Assembly (NCBI GenBank): GCA_045541255.1
Contig: JAZQIU010000051.1
Location: 1 to 61,293 of the forward strand
Length of the DNA stretch: 61,293 nucleotides
Source: UMGS1124 sp045541255
Lineage (GTDB): Bacteria; Bacillota_I; Bacilli_A; RF39; UBA660
Direction: 5' to 3'
A program made the translations under genes and the position numbers. The notes under the pieces were generated by a model, which made no database searches, was not told the origin of the DNA, and saw nothing but the letters and a program-made list of their open reading frames with translations. Position 1 is the stretch's first letter. The number at the start of each line of letters is the position of its first letter. Below, piece by piece: positions 43,910-52,908 of the stretch.

Positions 43910-45699
43910 TATTTCACCTCTATTAATTCATTAAACTCATTAACTAATTCATCAAAATAGTTTATTGCTTCATTATAAACTAATTCATCTGCCAAATCAA
44001 CACCAGCTTCTTTTAATTCTAAATAAGGATAATTACTTCCACCACTTTTTAAGAACATTTTATATTTATTTAAAACTTCTTTATTACCATCTAGAATATT
44101 TTTAGCAAAATACATAGCTGCTGCTACCCCAGTAGAATATTTATATAAATAGAAAGGACTATAATAATGCATTCTTGATGCCCATCTAGAAATAAATAAA
44201 TCATCTAAAACAACTTCATTTCCATAAAATTCTTTTCTAATATCTCTAATAGTATCATCAAAAATATCCGCATTTATAGATTCACCATTTTTTATTTTCT
44301 CATGAATTATATCTTCTAATTGTCCTTCTAAAATTGCATCATAAAAATTATTTTGAAATACATTAATATTATTATATAATCCAGCCATTTTTTCTTCTTT
44401 ATTACCATTTTTTATTAAATAACCATTTAATAAAATTTCATTTGTTAAACTAGCAACTTCTGCAACAAATAAATCATATTGATAATTAGTAAAATTATTA
44501 TTTTCTATTGAATAAATAAAATGCACAGCATGTCCTAATTCATGAATAATTGTAGATACATCTTCTAATTTATTTTTATAGTTAGTACAAACTATTGGAC
44601 CACCATTATATGAAGATGTAGAATATATTGAACTAGTCTTATTTTTATAAGATGCATAATCAATTCTTCTTTCATCAAACATTTTATTTAACTTTTCAAT
44701 ATAATCATCACCTAATACTGATAATGATTTTATAATTAATTCTCTTGCTTCCTCAATACTATAATTTTTATCATAATTTGATAAAGGAACAAATATATCA
44801 TAAGTATGCAATTCTTCTAAATTTAAAATCTTTTTTATTAATTTTAAATAGTTTTGAAAACTATTTAATGTATTTAAAGCTATTTTAGTAACTGTATCAT
44901 GAACACTAGCCGGTATATTAGATTCAAAAGAATCCATATCTAAAACATTTTCATACTTTTTAATTTTCGCTATATCATTACAATAACTCAAATAAGAATT
45001 TAAACTTAATGCATAAATATCTCTAAATTGAGATAGTTTACTATTAACAGCTTCAAAAACACATTTTCGTATATTTCTATCTTTATTAGAAATTAAATTA
45101 CGATAATTACCAGAAGTAATTTCAATTTCTTTTCCATCAATAATAATATTTCCATATTTTAATGTGCTATCAGATAAAGTACTTGCAATTTGAGAAAAAC
45201 TTCTATAATTTTTAGTCAAAATAGAAATCATTTTTTCTTCATTTTCATCCAAAATATGTTCTTTACTTCTAAGGACATTTTCAATCCAAAATTTATACTC
45301 TTCTAATTTAGGATATTCTTTAATATATTTATTTATATTTTCTTTATCAAATTTTAATAAATCTGTAACTATATAAGTAGATGCCGCATCACTTTCTCTC
45401 CATAAATTTGAAATTATATTAACTTTATTCAAACTATCTCCATTACTTAAATCAAAATCATAACTAACACTTGAATATATATATAAATCTTCTAAAAGTT
45501 TTTCAGTTTCAAAATATAAAGTTAAAACATTATAAAAATGCTCCGCATCTATCAAATAATCTTTTTTTAAATCATTAAATTTCTCTATATTTTCTTTAAC
45601 AGCATTTACCTTATTTTCAAAATCTTTTTCATCTTTTACATACAAAGACATATCAATTTTATATTTCTCTTCTACTTCATTTCTAGAACTATATTCCAT
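43909..45699 (-). CDS. pepF: Oligoendopeptidase F family metallopeptidase
   Basis: A 596-residue M3 peptidase with the zinc motif IIHELGHAVHF (HExxH) and the downstream acidic ligand region DLFVAEVASLTNE. Length is normal for PepF. It cuts short peptides in the cytosol. Its place between dnaK and dnaJ in a CIRCE-controlled heat-shock operon is unusual. It follows dnaK after a 49-bp gap with a hairpin. Confidence 0.9.
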   Translation of the reverse strand: MEYSSRNEVEEKYKIDMSLYVKDEKDFENKVNAVKENIEKFNDLKKDYLIDAEHFYNVLTLYFETEKLLEDLYIYSSVSYDFDLSNGDSLNKVNIISNLWRESDAASTYIVTDLLKFDKENINKYIKEYPKLEEYKFWIENVLRSKEHILDENEEKMISILTKNYRSFSQIASTLSDSTLKYGNIIIDGKEIEITSGNYRNLISNKDRNIRKCVFEAVNSKLSQFRDIYALSLNSYLSYCNDIAKIKKYENVLDMDSFESNIPASVHDTVTKIALNTLNSFQNYLKLIKKILNLEELHTYDIFVPLSNYDKNYSIEEARELIIKSLSVLGDDYIEKLNKMFDERRIDYASYKNKTSSIYSTSSYNGGPIVCTNYKNKLEDVSTIIHELGHAVHFIYSIENNNFTNYQYDLFVAEVASLTNEILLNGYLIKNGNKEEKMAGLYNNINVFQNNFYDAILEGQLEDIIHEKIKNGESINADIFDDTIRDIRKEFYGNEVVLDDLFISRWASRMHYYSPFYLYKYSTGVAAAMYFAKNILDGNKEVLNKYKMFLKSGGSNYPYLELKEAGVDLADELVYNEAINYFDELVNEFNELIEVK

Positions 45700-45720
45700 T
45701 ATTCCTCCAAATTTAAAGCA

Positions 45721-45743
45721 AGAGATTAGTTAGACTAATCTCT
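45721..45743 (-). terminator. Hairpin between dnaK and pepF (attenuator)
   Basis: AGAGATTAGT / ACTAATCTCT with CTA loop; only a weak T tract follows. Probably lowers but does not stop transcription into pepF-dnaJ. Confidence 0.6.
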
Positions 45744-45748
45744 ACTTA

Positions 45749-47557
45749 TTATTTATTAACAAATTCTGCTTCTGTTGCTTCTTCTTCATTTGAAGCATTT
45801 TCGGTTGCACCAGCATTTGCTTGAGCAGCCTCTTGATATATACGAGTTGCATATTCAATTGCTTTTTCATTTAATTTAGCAGTTTTATCTTTGATATCTT
45901 CAACGTCATTTCCTTCTAAAGATTTCTTTAAGTCTTCAATTAAACTTTCAGTATCTTTCTTTTCATCCTCAGTTAATTTATCACCTAAATCTTTAATTGA
46001 TTTTTCAGTTGTAAATATTGTTTGTTCAGCTTCGTTTCTTGCATCAGCTTCAGCTTTTTTCTTTTCATCCGCTTCTTTATTAGCTTCAGCTTCTTTCATC
46101 ATCTTATCAATTTCTTCATCACTTAAATTTGTATTTGAAGTAATTGTAATATGTTGTTCTTTATTAGTACCTAAATCTTTAGCAGTAACATTTACGATAC
46201 CATTTGCATCTATATCAAATTTAACTTCAATTTGAGGAACTCCTCTTGGAGCAGCAGGAATATCACTTAATTGGAATCTTCCTAATGTTTTATTATCTGC
46301 AGCCATTGGTCTTTCACCTTGTAATACATGAATATCAACTGCTGGTTGATTATCTACTGCTGTAGAGAATACTTGTGATTTACTTGCAGGAATTGTTGTA
46401 TTTCTAGGAATTAAAACAGTCATAACATTTCCTAAAGTTTCAATACCTAATGATAATGGAGTTACGTCTAATAATACTAAATCATCAACTTCCCCAGTTA
46501 ATACACCACCTTGAATTGCAGCACCCATAGCAACAACTTCATCAGGGTTAACACTCTTATTTGGTTCTTTACCTAATTCTTCTTTAATTAAATTTTGAAT
46601 ATAAGGAATTCTACTTGAACCACCAACTAATACAACTTGGTCAATTTCATTTTTACTTAATTTAGCATCTTTCATTGCTTTTCTAACAGCATCTAAAGTA
46701 GAATCAAATAAATCTTTACATAAGTTTTCAAACTTAGCACGAGTTATTGACATATCCATATGAACAGGACCATCTGCATTTTGAGTTAAGAAAGGTAAAT
46801 TAATATTTGTTGTAGTCATACTACTTAAATCTTTCTTAGCTTTTTCAGCAGCATCTTTTATACGTTGCATAGCCATTTTATCTTTGCTTAAATCAATACC
46901 GTTTTCTTTTTTGAATTCTTCAACTATATAATCCATTAAGCATTTATCAAAGTCATCTCCACCAAGACGATTATTACCACTTGTAGATTTAACTTCAAAT
47001 ACTCCATCACCTAATTCAAGGATTGATACGTCAAATGTTCCACCACCTAAGTCATATACTAAGATAGTTTGTAACTTATCTTGTTTATCTAAACCATATG
47101 CTAAAGCTGCTGCAGTAGGTTCATTAACAATTCTTTCAACTTCTAAACCAGCGATCTTACCAGCATTTTTAGTTGCTTGTCTTTCAGCATCGTTAAAATA
47201 TGCTGGAACAGTAATAACTGCTTTAGTAACAGGTTCTCCTAAATAAGCTTCTGCATCTTTCTTTAATTTCATTAAAATTTTTGCACTTATTTCTTCTGGA
47301 GTATATTTTTTATCATCAATCTCTACTTTTTCATTTGTACCCATTTTTCTTTTAATTGAAGCAATAGTTTTTAAAGGATTTGTAACTGCTTGATGTTTTG
47401 CAGTAACACCAACTATTTCTTCTCCATTTTTAAATGCTACAACACTTGGTGTTGTTCTATCTCCTTCAGCATTTGTAATAACTTTAGGTTCTCCACCTTC
47501 TAGTACAGCAACACATGAGTTTGTTGTACCTAAATCTATACCAATAATTTTTGCCAT
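45749..47557 (-). CDS. dnaK: Chaperone DnaK
   Basis: About 602 residues: N-terminal ATPase with IGIDLGTTNSCVAVLEGG, VPAYFNDAERQATKNAG and VLVGGSSRIPYIQ, linker VLLDVTPLSLGIETLG, substrate domain and a C-terminal lid with a Glu/Ala-rich tail. The start at 47557 (MAKIIGI) follows GGAGAGTG; an in-frame GTG at 47566 lies inside that site. It works with DnaJ and GrpE. Confidence 0.98.
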   Translation of the reverse strand: MAKIIGIDLGTTNSCVAVLEGGEPKVITNAEGDRTTPSVVAFKNGEEIVGVTAKHQAVTNPLKTIASIKRKMGTNEKVEIDDKKYTPEEISAKILMKLKKDAEAYLGEPVTKAVITVPAYFNDAERQATKNAGKIAGLEVERIVNEPTAAALAYGLDKQDKLQTILVYDLGGGTFDVSILELGDGVFEVKSTSGNNRLGGDDFDKCLMDYIVEEFKKENGIDLSKDKMAMQRIKDAAEKAKKDLSSMTTTNINLPFLTQNADGPVHMDMSITRAKFENLCKDLFDSTLDAVRKAMKDAKLSKNEIDQVVLVGGSSRIPYIQNLIKEELGKEPNKSVNPDEVVAMGAAIQGGVLTGEVDDLVLLDVTPLSLGIETLGNVMTVLIPRNTTIPASKSQVFSTAVDNQPAVDIHVLQGERPMAADNKTLGRFQLSDIPAAPRGVPQIEVKFDIDANGIVNVTAKDLGTNKEQHITITSNTNLSDEEIDKMMKEAEANKEADEKKKAEADARNEAEQTIFTTEKSIKDLGDKLTEDEKKDTESLIEDLKKSLEGNDVEDIKDKTAKLNEKAIEYATRIYQEAAQANAGATENASNEEEATEAEFVNK

Positions 47558-47571
47558 ATTTTTCACTCTCC

Positions 47572-48144
47572 TTATTCATTTACTTTGACCATGGCAGGTC
47601 TAATTACTCTATCTTTATACATATAACCTTTTTGAAGTACTTCTAATACTACTCCATGAGGTTTATTTTCATCATGATCCATTAAAACCGCTTGATGAAC
47701 TGTAGGATTAAATTCAATACCTTCAGCTTCTATTTCTTTAACTTCATTATTATTTAATATTTCAATAATACTTGTATAAATCATTTTAAATCCACTTAAG
47801 AACTTAGAAACTTCATCACTTAAATCATTATCATCCATTTTTAATCCTCTTTCAAAATTATCCATAACAGGTAATAACGATTTTAAAACATCTTCATTAG
47901 CATATTTCAACATTGTTGATGTTTCTTCTTCTTTTCTTCTTTTAAAATTCATCATTTCAGCTTGAGCTCTTAAAACTTTTTCATTACTAAGTAATAAATC
48001 ATTTTTTAATTTTTCTATTTCAAGTTCAAGTTTTTCACATTTTTTATTATCTTTATTTTTCTTTTCTTTTTTTGAAGTTTCTTCCCCTTTATCTTCTTTT
48101 TCTATTTCTTCGATATTTTCAATATCTTTTACTTTTTCTTCCAT
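47572..48144 (-). CDS. grpE: Nucleotide exchange factor GrpE
   Basis: A 190-residue protein with a charged N-terminal tail (EKEDKGEETSKKEKKNKD), a long coiled coil and the C-terminal beta-domain with NPTVHQAVLMDHDENKPHGVV and GYMYKDRVIRPAMVKV. It releases ADP from DnaK. It starts 3 bp after hrcA and is followed by dnaK. Confidence 0.96.
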   Translation of the reverse strand: MEEKVKDIENIEEIEKEDKGEETSKKEKKNKDNKKCEKLELEIEKLKNDLLLSNEKVLRAQAEMMNFKRRKEEETSTMLKYANEDVLKSLLPVMDNFERGLKMDDNDLSDEVSKFLSGFKMIYTSIIEILNNNEVKEIEAEGIEFNPTVHQAVLMDHDENKPHGVVLEVLQKGYMYKDRVIRPAMVKVNE

Positions 48145-48147
48145 ATA

Positions 48148-49140
48148 TTACCTTTCTATGTAGTTCTTCAAGAAATTTAGTAAAGTCACAACTTTATCAT
48201 ATTCCATTCTCTTAGGACCAATAATAGCAAGTGTACCAACTTCTCCATTTACATTATAACTAGTTTTAATTACAGTTGTATCTGGATCAAAATTATTTTC
48301 ATTACCTATATACACTTTTATTTCTTTATCATCAGTCTCAATATTCTTTACTAATTCTACATTTTCTAATTTACTAATTATTTCTTTTATCTTTTCTGGT
48401 TCATTATATTCTGGTTGCTTAAGTATATTTGTTTTTCCTCCAAAAAATACATCATCATTTGCTTTATCTTGAAAATCCGAAAAAGCATCATAGAAGAAAC
48501 TACATAACTCTTCATACTTAGCCATTGTCTTAGCAATCTCTGGTTTAATTTCAAATTCCAATTTTTCTAAAACTTCATTTAAAGGAGTTCCTGTTAATGA
48601 TTTGTTAACTATCTCACAAGTTTTAACAACCTCTTTAATACTAATATCATCTGGAATAATAACCTGTTTATTTTCCACATGACCAGTATTAGTTACTAAA
48701 ACTGCTACCACCCTTTTTTGATCTATCGGAATAATACTAATTTGTTTTAATATATTATTTTCACTACTCTTACCTAAAACAATACTTGTATAATTTGTTA
48801 TATCACTAATAATTTCCATACACTTATTTATAGCATCAGTTAGCACCAAATCTTTATTATTAAGTATTGTTTGAAGTTTTAATAAATCCTCACCAGTTAT
48901 TTCTTTAGGTTTCATTAAATTATCTACATAATAGTTATATCCTTTTTCACTCGGAATACGTCCACTACTAGTATGAGTTTTTTCTAAATAACCTAATTCT
49001 TCTAAATAACTCATATCATTTCTAATTGTTGCACTTGAACAATCAAACATCTCACATAGTGACTTAGAACCAACTGGTTTTACATTCTTAATATAGGATT
49101 CAACAATAGCCTTCAACAATCTATTTTGTCTATCCCCCAC
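48148..49140 (-). CDS. hrcA: Heat-shock repressor HrcA
   Basis: A 330-residue repressor: N-terminal winged helix (RQNRLLKAIVESYIKNVKPV, CSSATIRNDMSYLEELGYLEK, TSSGRIPSEKGYNYYVD) and a C-terminal regulatory domain. It starts with GTG at 49140, behind GGTGAT. It binds CIRCE elements, two of which lie just upstream, so it represses its own operon. Confidence 0.96.
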   Translation of the reverse strand: MGDRQNRLLKAIVESYIKNVKPVGSKSLCEMFDCSSATIRNDMSYLEELGYLEKTHTSSGRIPSEKGYNYYVDNLMKPKEITGEDLLKLQTILNNKDLVLTDAINKCMEIISDITNYTSIVLGKSSENNILKQISIIPIDQKRVVAVLVTNTGHVENKQVIIPDDISIKEVVKTCEIVNKSLTGTPLNEVLEKLEFEIKPEIAKTMAKYEELCSFFYDAFSDFQDKANDDVFFGGKTNILKQPEYNEPEKIKEIISKLENVELVKNIETDDKEIKVYIGNENNFDPDTTVIKTSYNVNGEVGTLAIIGPKRMEYDKVVTLLNFLKNYIER

Positions 49141-49153
49141 AAGATCACCATCC

Positions 49154-49180
49154 TTAGCACACTAACTTTCTTAGTGCTAA
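49154..49180. promoter_or_regulatory. CIRCE element 1
   Basis: TTAGCAC-N13-GTGCTAA, 27 bp in total, the standard CIRCE spacing. It lies between the -10 element and the hrcA start. Confidence 0.9.
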
Positions 49181-49184
49181 CTTC

Positions 49185-49213
49185 ATTATAATATTATGCT
49201 TAGCACTTGTCAA
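49185..49213 (-). promoter_or_regulatory. Promoter of the hrcA operon
   Basis: TTGACA (49213-49208), 17-bp spacer, TATAAT (49190-49185) on the minus strand, a perfect match. The -35 element lies inside CIRCE 2. Confidence 0.92.
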
Positions 49214-49227
49214 TATATGAGTGCTAA
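49200..49227. promoter_or_regulatory. CIRCE element 2 (spacer one base longer)
   Basis: TTAGCACTT-N10-GAGTGCTAA, 28 bp; the standard element has N9. It covers the -35 element. Confidence 0.85.
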
Positions 49228-49265
49228 TTTTACATAAATTATTTTTTTTCATAAAAAAACTATAG

Positions 49266-49271
49266 TATAAT
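49266..49271 (+). promoter_or_regulatory. -10 element of mgtE
   Basis: TATAAT 18 bp before the mgtE ATG; no clear -35. The leader is short and contains AGGTGAT. Confidence 0.55.
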
Positions 49272-49288
49272 GAATCTAGGTGATATAA

Positions 49289-50623
49289 ATGAATGAAAAA
49301 ATATTAGAACTATTAAACGAAAATAATTATACTGAAATTAAAAATACATTAACAGAATTAAACGATTTTGATATAGCTGATATATTAAACGAATTTGACG
49401 AAGAATACTTATTAAAAATATTTAGATTATTAAACAAAGATAAAGCAGCTAATGTTTTTTCATACCTCGATATCGACCTACAACAAAAATTAATTAGTAA
49501 ATTAACAGACAAAGAACAAGTTAATATAGTTAAAAACTTATACTCCGATGATGCTGTTGACTTACTAGATGAACTACCTAGTAACGTTGTAAAAAAGATT
49601 TTAAATAACGTAGATAAACAAACAAGAAATGATATAAATAGTCTTTTAAATTATCCAGAAAATTCTGCTGGTAGTATTATGACAGTCGAATTAATAGATT
49701 TAAAAGCAGATAGTACAGTTAGTGAAGCATTAAAACGTATAAGAAAAATAGCAAACATTCAAGAATCTATTGAAACAAGTTATGTTATTAGTAATGATAG
49801 AATCTTATTAGGAAGCGTAAATTTAAAAGATATAATATTAAATCAACCAAATAAAAAAATTAAAAACATAATGGATGATAATGTAATAAGTGTCAATACA
49901 CATACTGACCAAGAAGAAGTTGCTAACATCATGCAAGACTATGACCTAACAAGTATACCAGTAACAGATAGTGAAAATAGATTGGTAGGAATTATTACAA
50001 TCGACGATATTATTGATATATTAGAAGAAGAAACTACAGAAGATATTGAAAAAATGGCTGCTATTGTCCCTACTGAAAAACCATACTTAAAATTATCTAT
50101 ATTAGATATTTATAAAAGTCGTATACCATGGTTATTACTACTAATGATATCAGCAACATTTACTGGTAAAATAATACAACATTACGAAGAAAGTTTAGCA
50201 ACATATGTAATACTTACTTCATTCATTCCAATGCTAATGAATACCGGAGGTAATGCAGGAGGACAATCTAGCGTAACAATAATAAGAGGACTTTCTTTAG
50301 ATGAAATAGAATTTAAAGATACATTTAAAATAATTTTTAAAGAAGGAAAAGTTTCTATACTTATAGGTATTACTTTAGCACTAGTTAATTTCTTAAAATT
50401 AATACTACTAGATAAAATCAGTTTATTAGTATCTTTAGTTGTATCTCTAACAATTATAGTTACTATTATACTTGCAGAAATTATTGGTTGTATTTTACCA
50501 ATACTTGCAAAAAAATTAAAACTAGATCCAGCAGTTATGGCTAGTCCATTTATTACTACAATAGTAGATGCTGTATCTCTAATTACATATTTTAAAATTG
50601 CAACAATGCTTCTAGGAATATAA
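49289..50623 (+). CDS. mgtE: Magnesium transporter MgtE
   Basis: A 444-residue protein: N-terminal Mg-sensing domain (helical, about 1-125), two CBS domains (about 130-255, with NSAGSIMTVE and TSIPVTDSENRLVGIIT), a connecting helix and five membrane helices with PMLMNTGGNAGGQSS. It forms a Mg-gated Mg channel. It stands divergent from the hrcA operon. With the OLE/OapA locus it is one of two possible magnesium functions here. Confidence 0.95.
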   Translation: MNEKILELLNENNYTEIKNTLTELNDFDIADILNEFDEEYLLKIFRLLNKDKAANVFSYLDIDLQQKLISKLTDKEQVNIVKNLYSDDAVDLLDELPSNVVKKILNNVDKQTRNDINSLLNYPENSAGSIMTVELIDLKADSTVSEALKRIRKIANIQESIETSYVISNDRILLGSVNLKDIILNQPNKKIKNIMDDNVISVNTHTDQEEVANIMQDYDLTSIPVTDSENRLVGIITIDDIIDILEEETTEDIEKMAAIVPTEKPYLKLSILDIYKSRIPWLLLLMISATFTGKIIQHYEESLATYVILTSFIPMLMNTGGNAGGQSSVTIIRGLSLDEIEFKDTFKIIFKEGKVSILIGITLALVNFLKLILLDKISLLVSLVVSLTIIVTIILAEIIGCILPILAKKLKLDPAVMASPFITTIVDAVSLITYFKIATMLLGI

Positions 50624-50631
50624 TAAAGTAT

Positions 50632-50661
50632 TTTACAAATATATTTATATAATGATAAAAT
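50632..50661 (+). promoter_or_regulatory. Promoter of pta
   Basis: TTTACA (50632-50637), 18-bp spacer, TAAAAT (50656-50661). Confidence 0.5.
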
Positions 50662-50677
50662 GTTAAAGGTGATTAAA

Positions 50678-51670
50678 ATGATAATAGATAAATTAATAAA
50701 TAATGCAAAACTTAATAAAAAAACTATCTGTTTAGTAGAAACAGATGATATAAGAACTTTAAAAGCAGCAGAATCAGTAATAGAAAAAGATTTTGCAAAT
50801 ATTATATTAGTCGGTAACGAAAACGAAATAAATGAGTTAGCAACTAAAAATAATATAAATTTAGAAAATATAAAAATAATAAATCCAAAAACAAGTGAAT
50901 TAACTACTGAGTTAATAAATAATTTTTATGAATTAAGAAAACATAAAGGATTAACTTACGAAGAAGCAAAAGATAAAATAGAAAATGATTATTTATACTT
51001 CGGAGATATGTTAGTATATGCTGATTATGCAGACGGTTTAGTAGCTGGTGCTACACATTCATCAAGCGATGTATTAAGAGCAGCATTACAAACTGTTAAA
51101 ACTGCACCTGATTCAAAAATCGTTTCTTCATTCTTCTTAATGGAATTAGATAATAAAAATTTAGGAAGCAACGGATTATTTATATATTCTGACTGTGGTA
51201 TGATACAAAATCCTACTAGTGAAGAATTAGTTAATATTGCATATTCTTCTAGCAAAACATTTGAACAATTAATTGGAGATACACCTAAAATTGCATTCTT
51301 ATCTCACTCAACTAATGGTTCAAGTAAATGTGATGATGTATATAAAGTTCAAAATGCAGTTAAAACTTTCAAAGAAACTTATCCAGATATAATCGCAGAT
51401 GGTGAATTACAATTAGATGCCGCTATTATACCTAGTATTACAAAATCTAAATTCCCTACTTCCAAAATTCAAGGAGATGCTAATATATTAATATTCCCTG
51501 ATTTAGATGCAGGTAACATTGCTTACAAAATAACTGAACGTATGGCTAACGCTAAAGCATATGGACCTATAACTCAAGGCATAAGAAAACCTATAAACGA
51601 TCTGTCTAGAGGATGTAATTACGAAGATATAGTTGGCGCAATCGCTATTACTTGTAATCAAGCAAAATAA
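50678..51670 (+). CDS. pta: Phosphate acetyltransferase
   Basis: A 330-residue enzyme that moves the acetyl group of acetyl-CoA to phosphate. The family pattern is clear: DGLVAGATHSSSDVLRAALQ, GLFIYSDCGMIQNPT, DGELQLDAAIIP, ILIFPDLDAGNIAYK and YGPITQGIRKPINDLSRGC. The start at 50678 follows AAAGGTGAT; an in-frame ATG at 50660 overlaps the -10. Acetate kinase is not adjacent. It points to acetate-forming fermentation. Confidence 0.95.
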   Translation: MIIDKLINNAKLNKKTICLVETDDIRTLKAAESVIEKDFANIILVGNENEINELATKNNINLENIKIINPKTSELTTELINNFYELRKHKGLTYEEAKDKIENDYLYFGDMLVYADYADGLVAGATHSSSDVLRAALQTVKTAPDSKIVSSFFLMELDNKNLGSNGLFIYSDCGMIQNPTSEELVNIAYSSSKTFEQLIGDTPKIAFLSHSTNGSSKCDDVYKVQNAVKTFKETYPDIIADGELQLDAAIIPSITKSKFPTSKIQGDANILIFPDLDAGNIAYKITERMANAKAYGPITQGIRKPINDLSRGCNYEDIVGAIAITCNQAK

Positions 51671-51673
51671 AAA

Positions 51674-51701
51674 TTGACAAACATAAAAATTATGTTATTA
51701 T
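51674..51701 (+). promoter_or_regulatory. Promoter of the small RNA opposite the peptide gene
   Basis: TTGACA (51674-51679), 16-bp spacer, TATTAT (51696-51701). Confidence 0.6.
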
Positions 51702-51707
51702 TAATTT

Positions 51708-51779
51708 AGTAGAACATTCAAATTTGAATGCCTACCCTGTGTGTAGACATAAGGATTTTAATCCTTGTGCCTTTTTTTA
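51708..51779 (+). ncRNA. Small RNA, candidate antitoxin
   Basis: About 70 nt from a promoter at 51674 to a terminator (stem AAGGATT / AATCCTT extended by CAT / GTG, then TTTTTTT at 51772-51778). Its 5' end holds the palindrome CATTCAAA-TTTGAATG. Any transcript from the peptide gene on the other strand that reads past its stop would be complementary to it. Confidence 0.55.
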
Positions 51780-51789
51780 TTAACCAAAA

Positions 51790-51873
51790 CTACCCTTGTA
51801 GGAGGATAAATCTAATCAATAAAATGATAATTACTTGATATAAAACTATTACAATGAATAATCTTTTACCCAT
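51790..51873 (-). CDS. Hydrophobic 27-residue peptide, candidate type I toxin
   Basis: MGKRLFIVIVLYQ is followed by a short hydrophobic helix ending LLQG; the basic start and single membrane span fit type I toxin peptides. AGAAAGG lies 10 nt before the ATG but is paired with CTTCTAA in a leader hairpin, which would block ribosome entry. A promoter (TATAAT at 51945-51940, weak TTATCA -35) gives a ~60-nt leader. The convergent small RNA lies over its 3' side. Confidence 0.5.
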   Translation of the reverse strand: MGKRLFIVIVLYQVIIILLIRFILLQG

Positions 51874-51989
51874 AAAAATCAAACCTTTCTAACTTATTTA
51901 TTAGAAGGTAGACACCAAACTTAAATGTTCTGATTGGTTATTATAAAGTAATTATTTATATTGATAAGTCATTCGCCAAAATACAACAA

Positions 51990-52012
51990 AAAAAAGCAAT
52001 AATTTAATATCA
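51990..52012 (-). terminator. Terminator after ligD
   Basis: GTGATA / TATTGC-type stem with G-T pairs and eight T on the minus strand. Confidence 0.55.
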
Positions 52013-52017
52013 CTTTT

Positions 52018-52908
52018 TTATAAATCCGTCCTAATTCCTCTAAATACTGGATGTCTTAAATGATTACTATTAGTTCTTTCTAAAAACTCAATTGTACACT
52101 TATATTTAGGCTTAATAAATTTATACTCTTTAAAATCAACACCTAAATAATTCTTACACTCACTACATGATTTAATTAATTCATAGTCTTTTCTTTTTTT
52201 ACCTACTACAACCTTACTAACAAAAGTATACTTTTTACCTACCTTTTCACCTAATAATACACTTATAACATCTTCACCATCTTTATAACCACAAATATAA
52301 AAATCTTCCATATGTACGTTCTTTATCTTTATCCATTCTTTAGTCCTAACACCAGGAATATATTCACTTGTTTTTAATTTAGCAACTATACCCTCTAAAT
52401 CATTCTTTTGAATAAATTTAAAAAGTTCTTTCCCTTTAGTATCAACAACTCTACTTTTAACAAACAAATTATTATCATCATATTTAGATAATATCTCTTT
52501 ACGTCTTATTAAAGGTAGATTCATTAAATCTTTATTCTCATACAAAATATCAAAACATACAAAAGTTACCGGGAAATTATCTCTAAAATACTCTATTTTC
52601 TTATTATTTTTTAACAATGCTCTTTCTTGTAATTTAGAAAATGATGGCTTATCATCTTGCATTAAAACTATTTCTCCATCAAAAATACATTCTTTTTTAA
52701 TATTTTTTTGTATCTCTAATAATTCAGGAAAAGTATCATTAACTACAAAACCTTTTCTATTTTTTATAATTATTTCTTTAGAACTAACATATATCAGAGC
52801 TCTAATACCATCGAACTTCATTTCAAATAAATAATCTTCATCATCAAAAGGTTTATTTTCTTCATGCAATAACATTGGTTTTATGTTTTTATCTTTAAAT
52901 ACGCTCAT
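52018..52908 (-). CDS. ligD: ATP-dependent DNA ligase (LigD ligase domain)
   Basis: A 296-residue ligase: the adenylation Lys is in EMKFDGIRALIYV (KxDG), followed by KNRKGFVV, FDGEIVL, LEGIVAKLK and EWIKIKN (motif V), then an OB-fold. It lacks the primase/polymerase and phosphoesterase domains of full LigD. It joins ends brought together by Ku; its stop overlaps the ku start region by 1 bp. Confidence 0.92.
   Translation of the reverse strand: MSVFKDKNIKPMLLHEENKPFDDEDYLFEMKFDGIRALIYVSSKEIIIKNRKGFVVNDTFPELLEIQKNIKKECIFDGEIVLMQDDKPSFSKLQERALLKNNKKIEYFRDNFPVTFVCFDILYENKDLMNLPLIRRKEILSKYDDNNLFVKSRVVDTKGKELFKFIQKNDLEGIVAKLKTSEYIPGVRTKEWIKIKNVHMEDFYICGYKDGEDVISVLLGEKVGKKYTFVSKVVVGKKRKDYELIKSCSECKNYLGVDFKEYKFIKPKYKCTIEFLERTNSNHLRHPVFRGIRTDL

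Noticed and set aside
51801..51840. Plus-strand gene after TAGGAGGATAA
   Set aside because: The first ATG after the binding-site-like sequence is followed by a stop after four codons.
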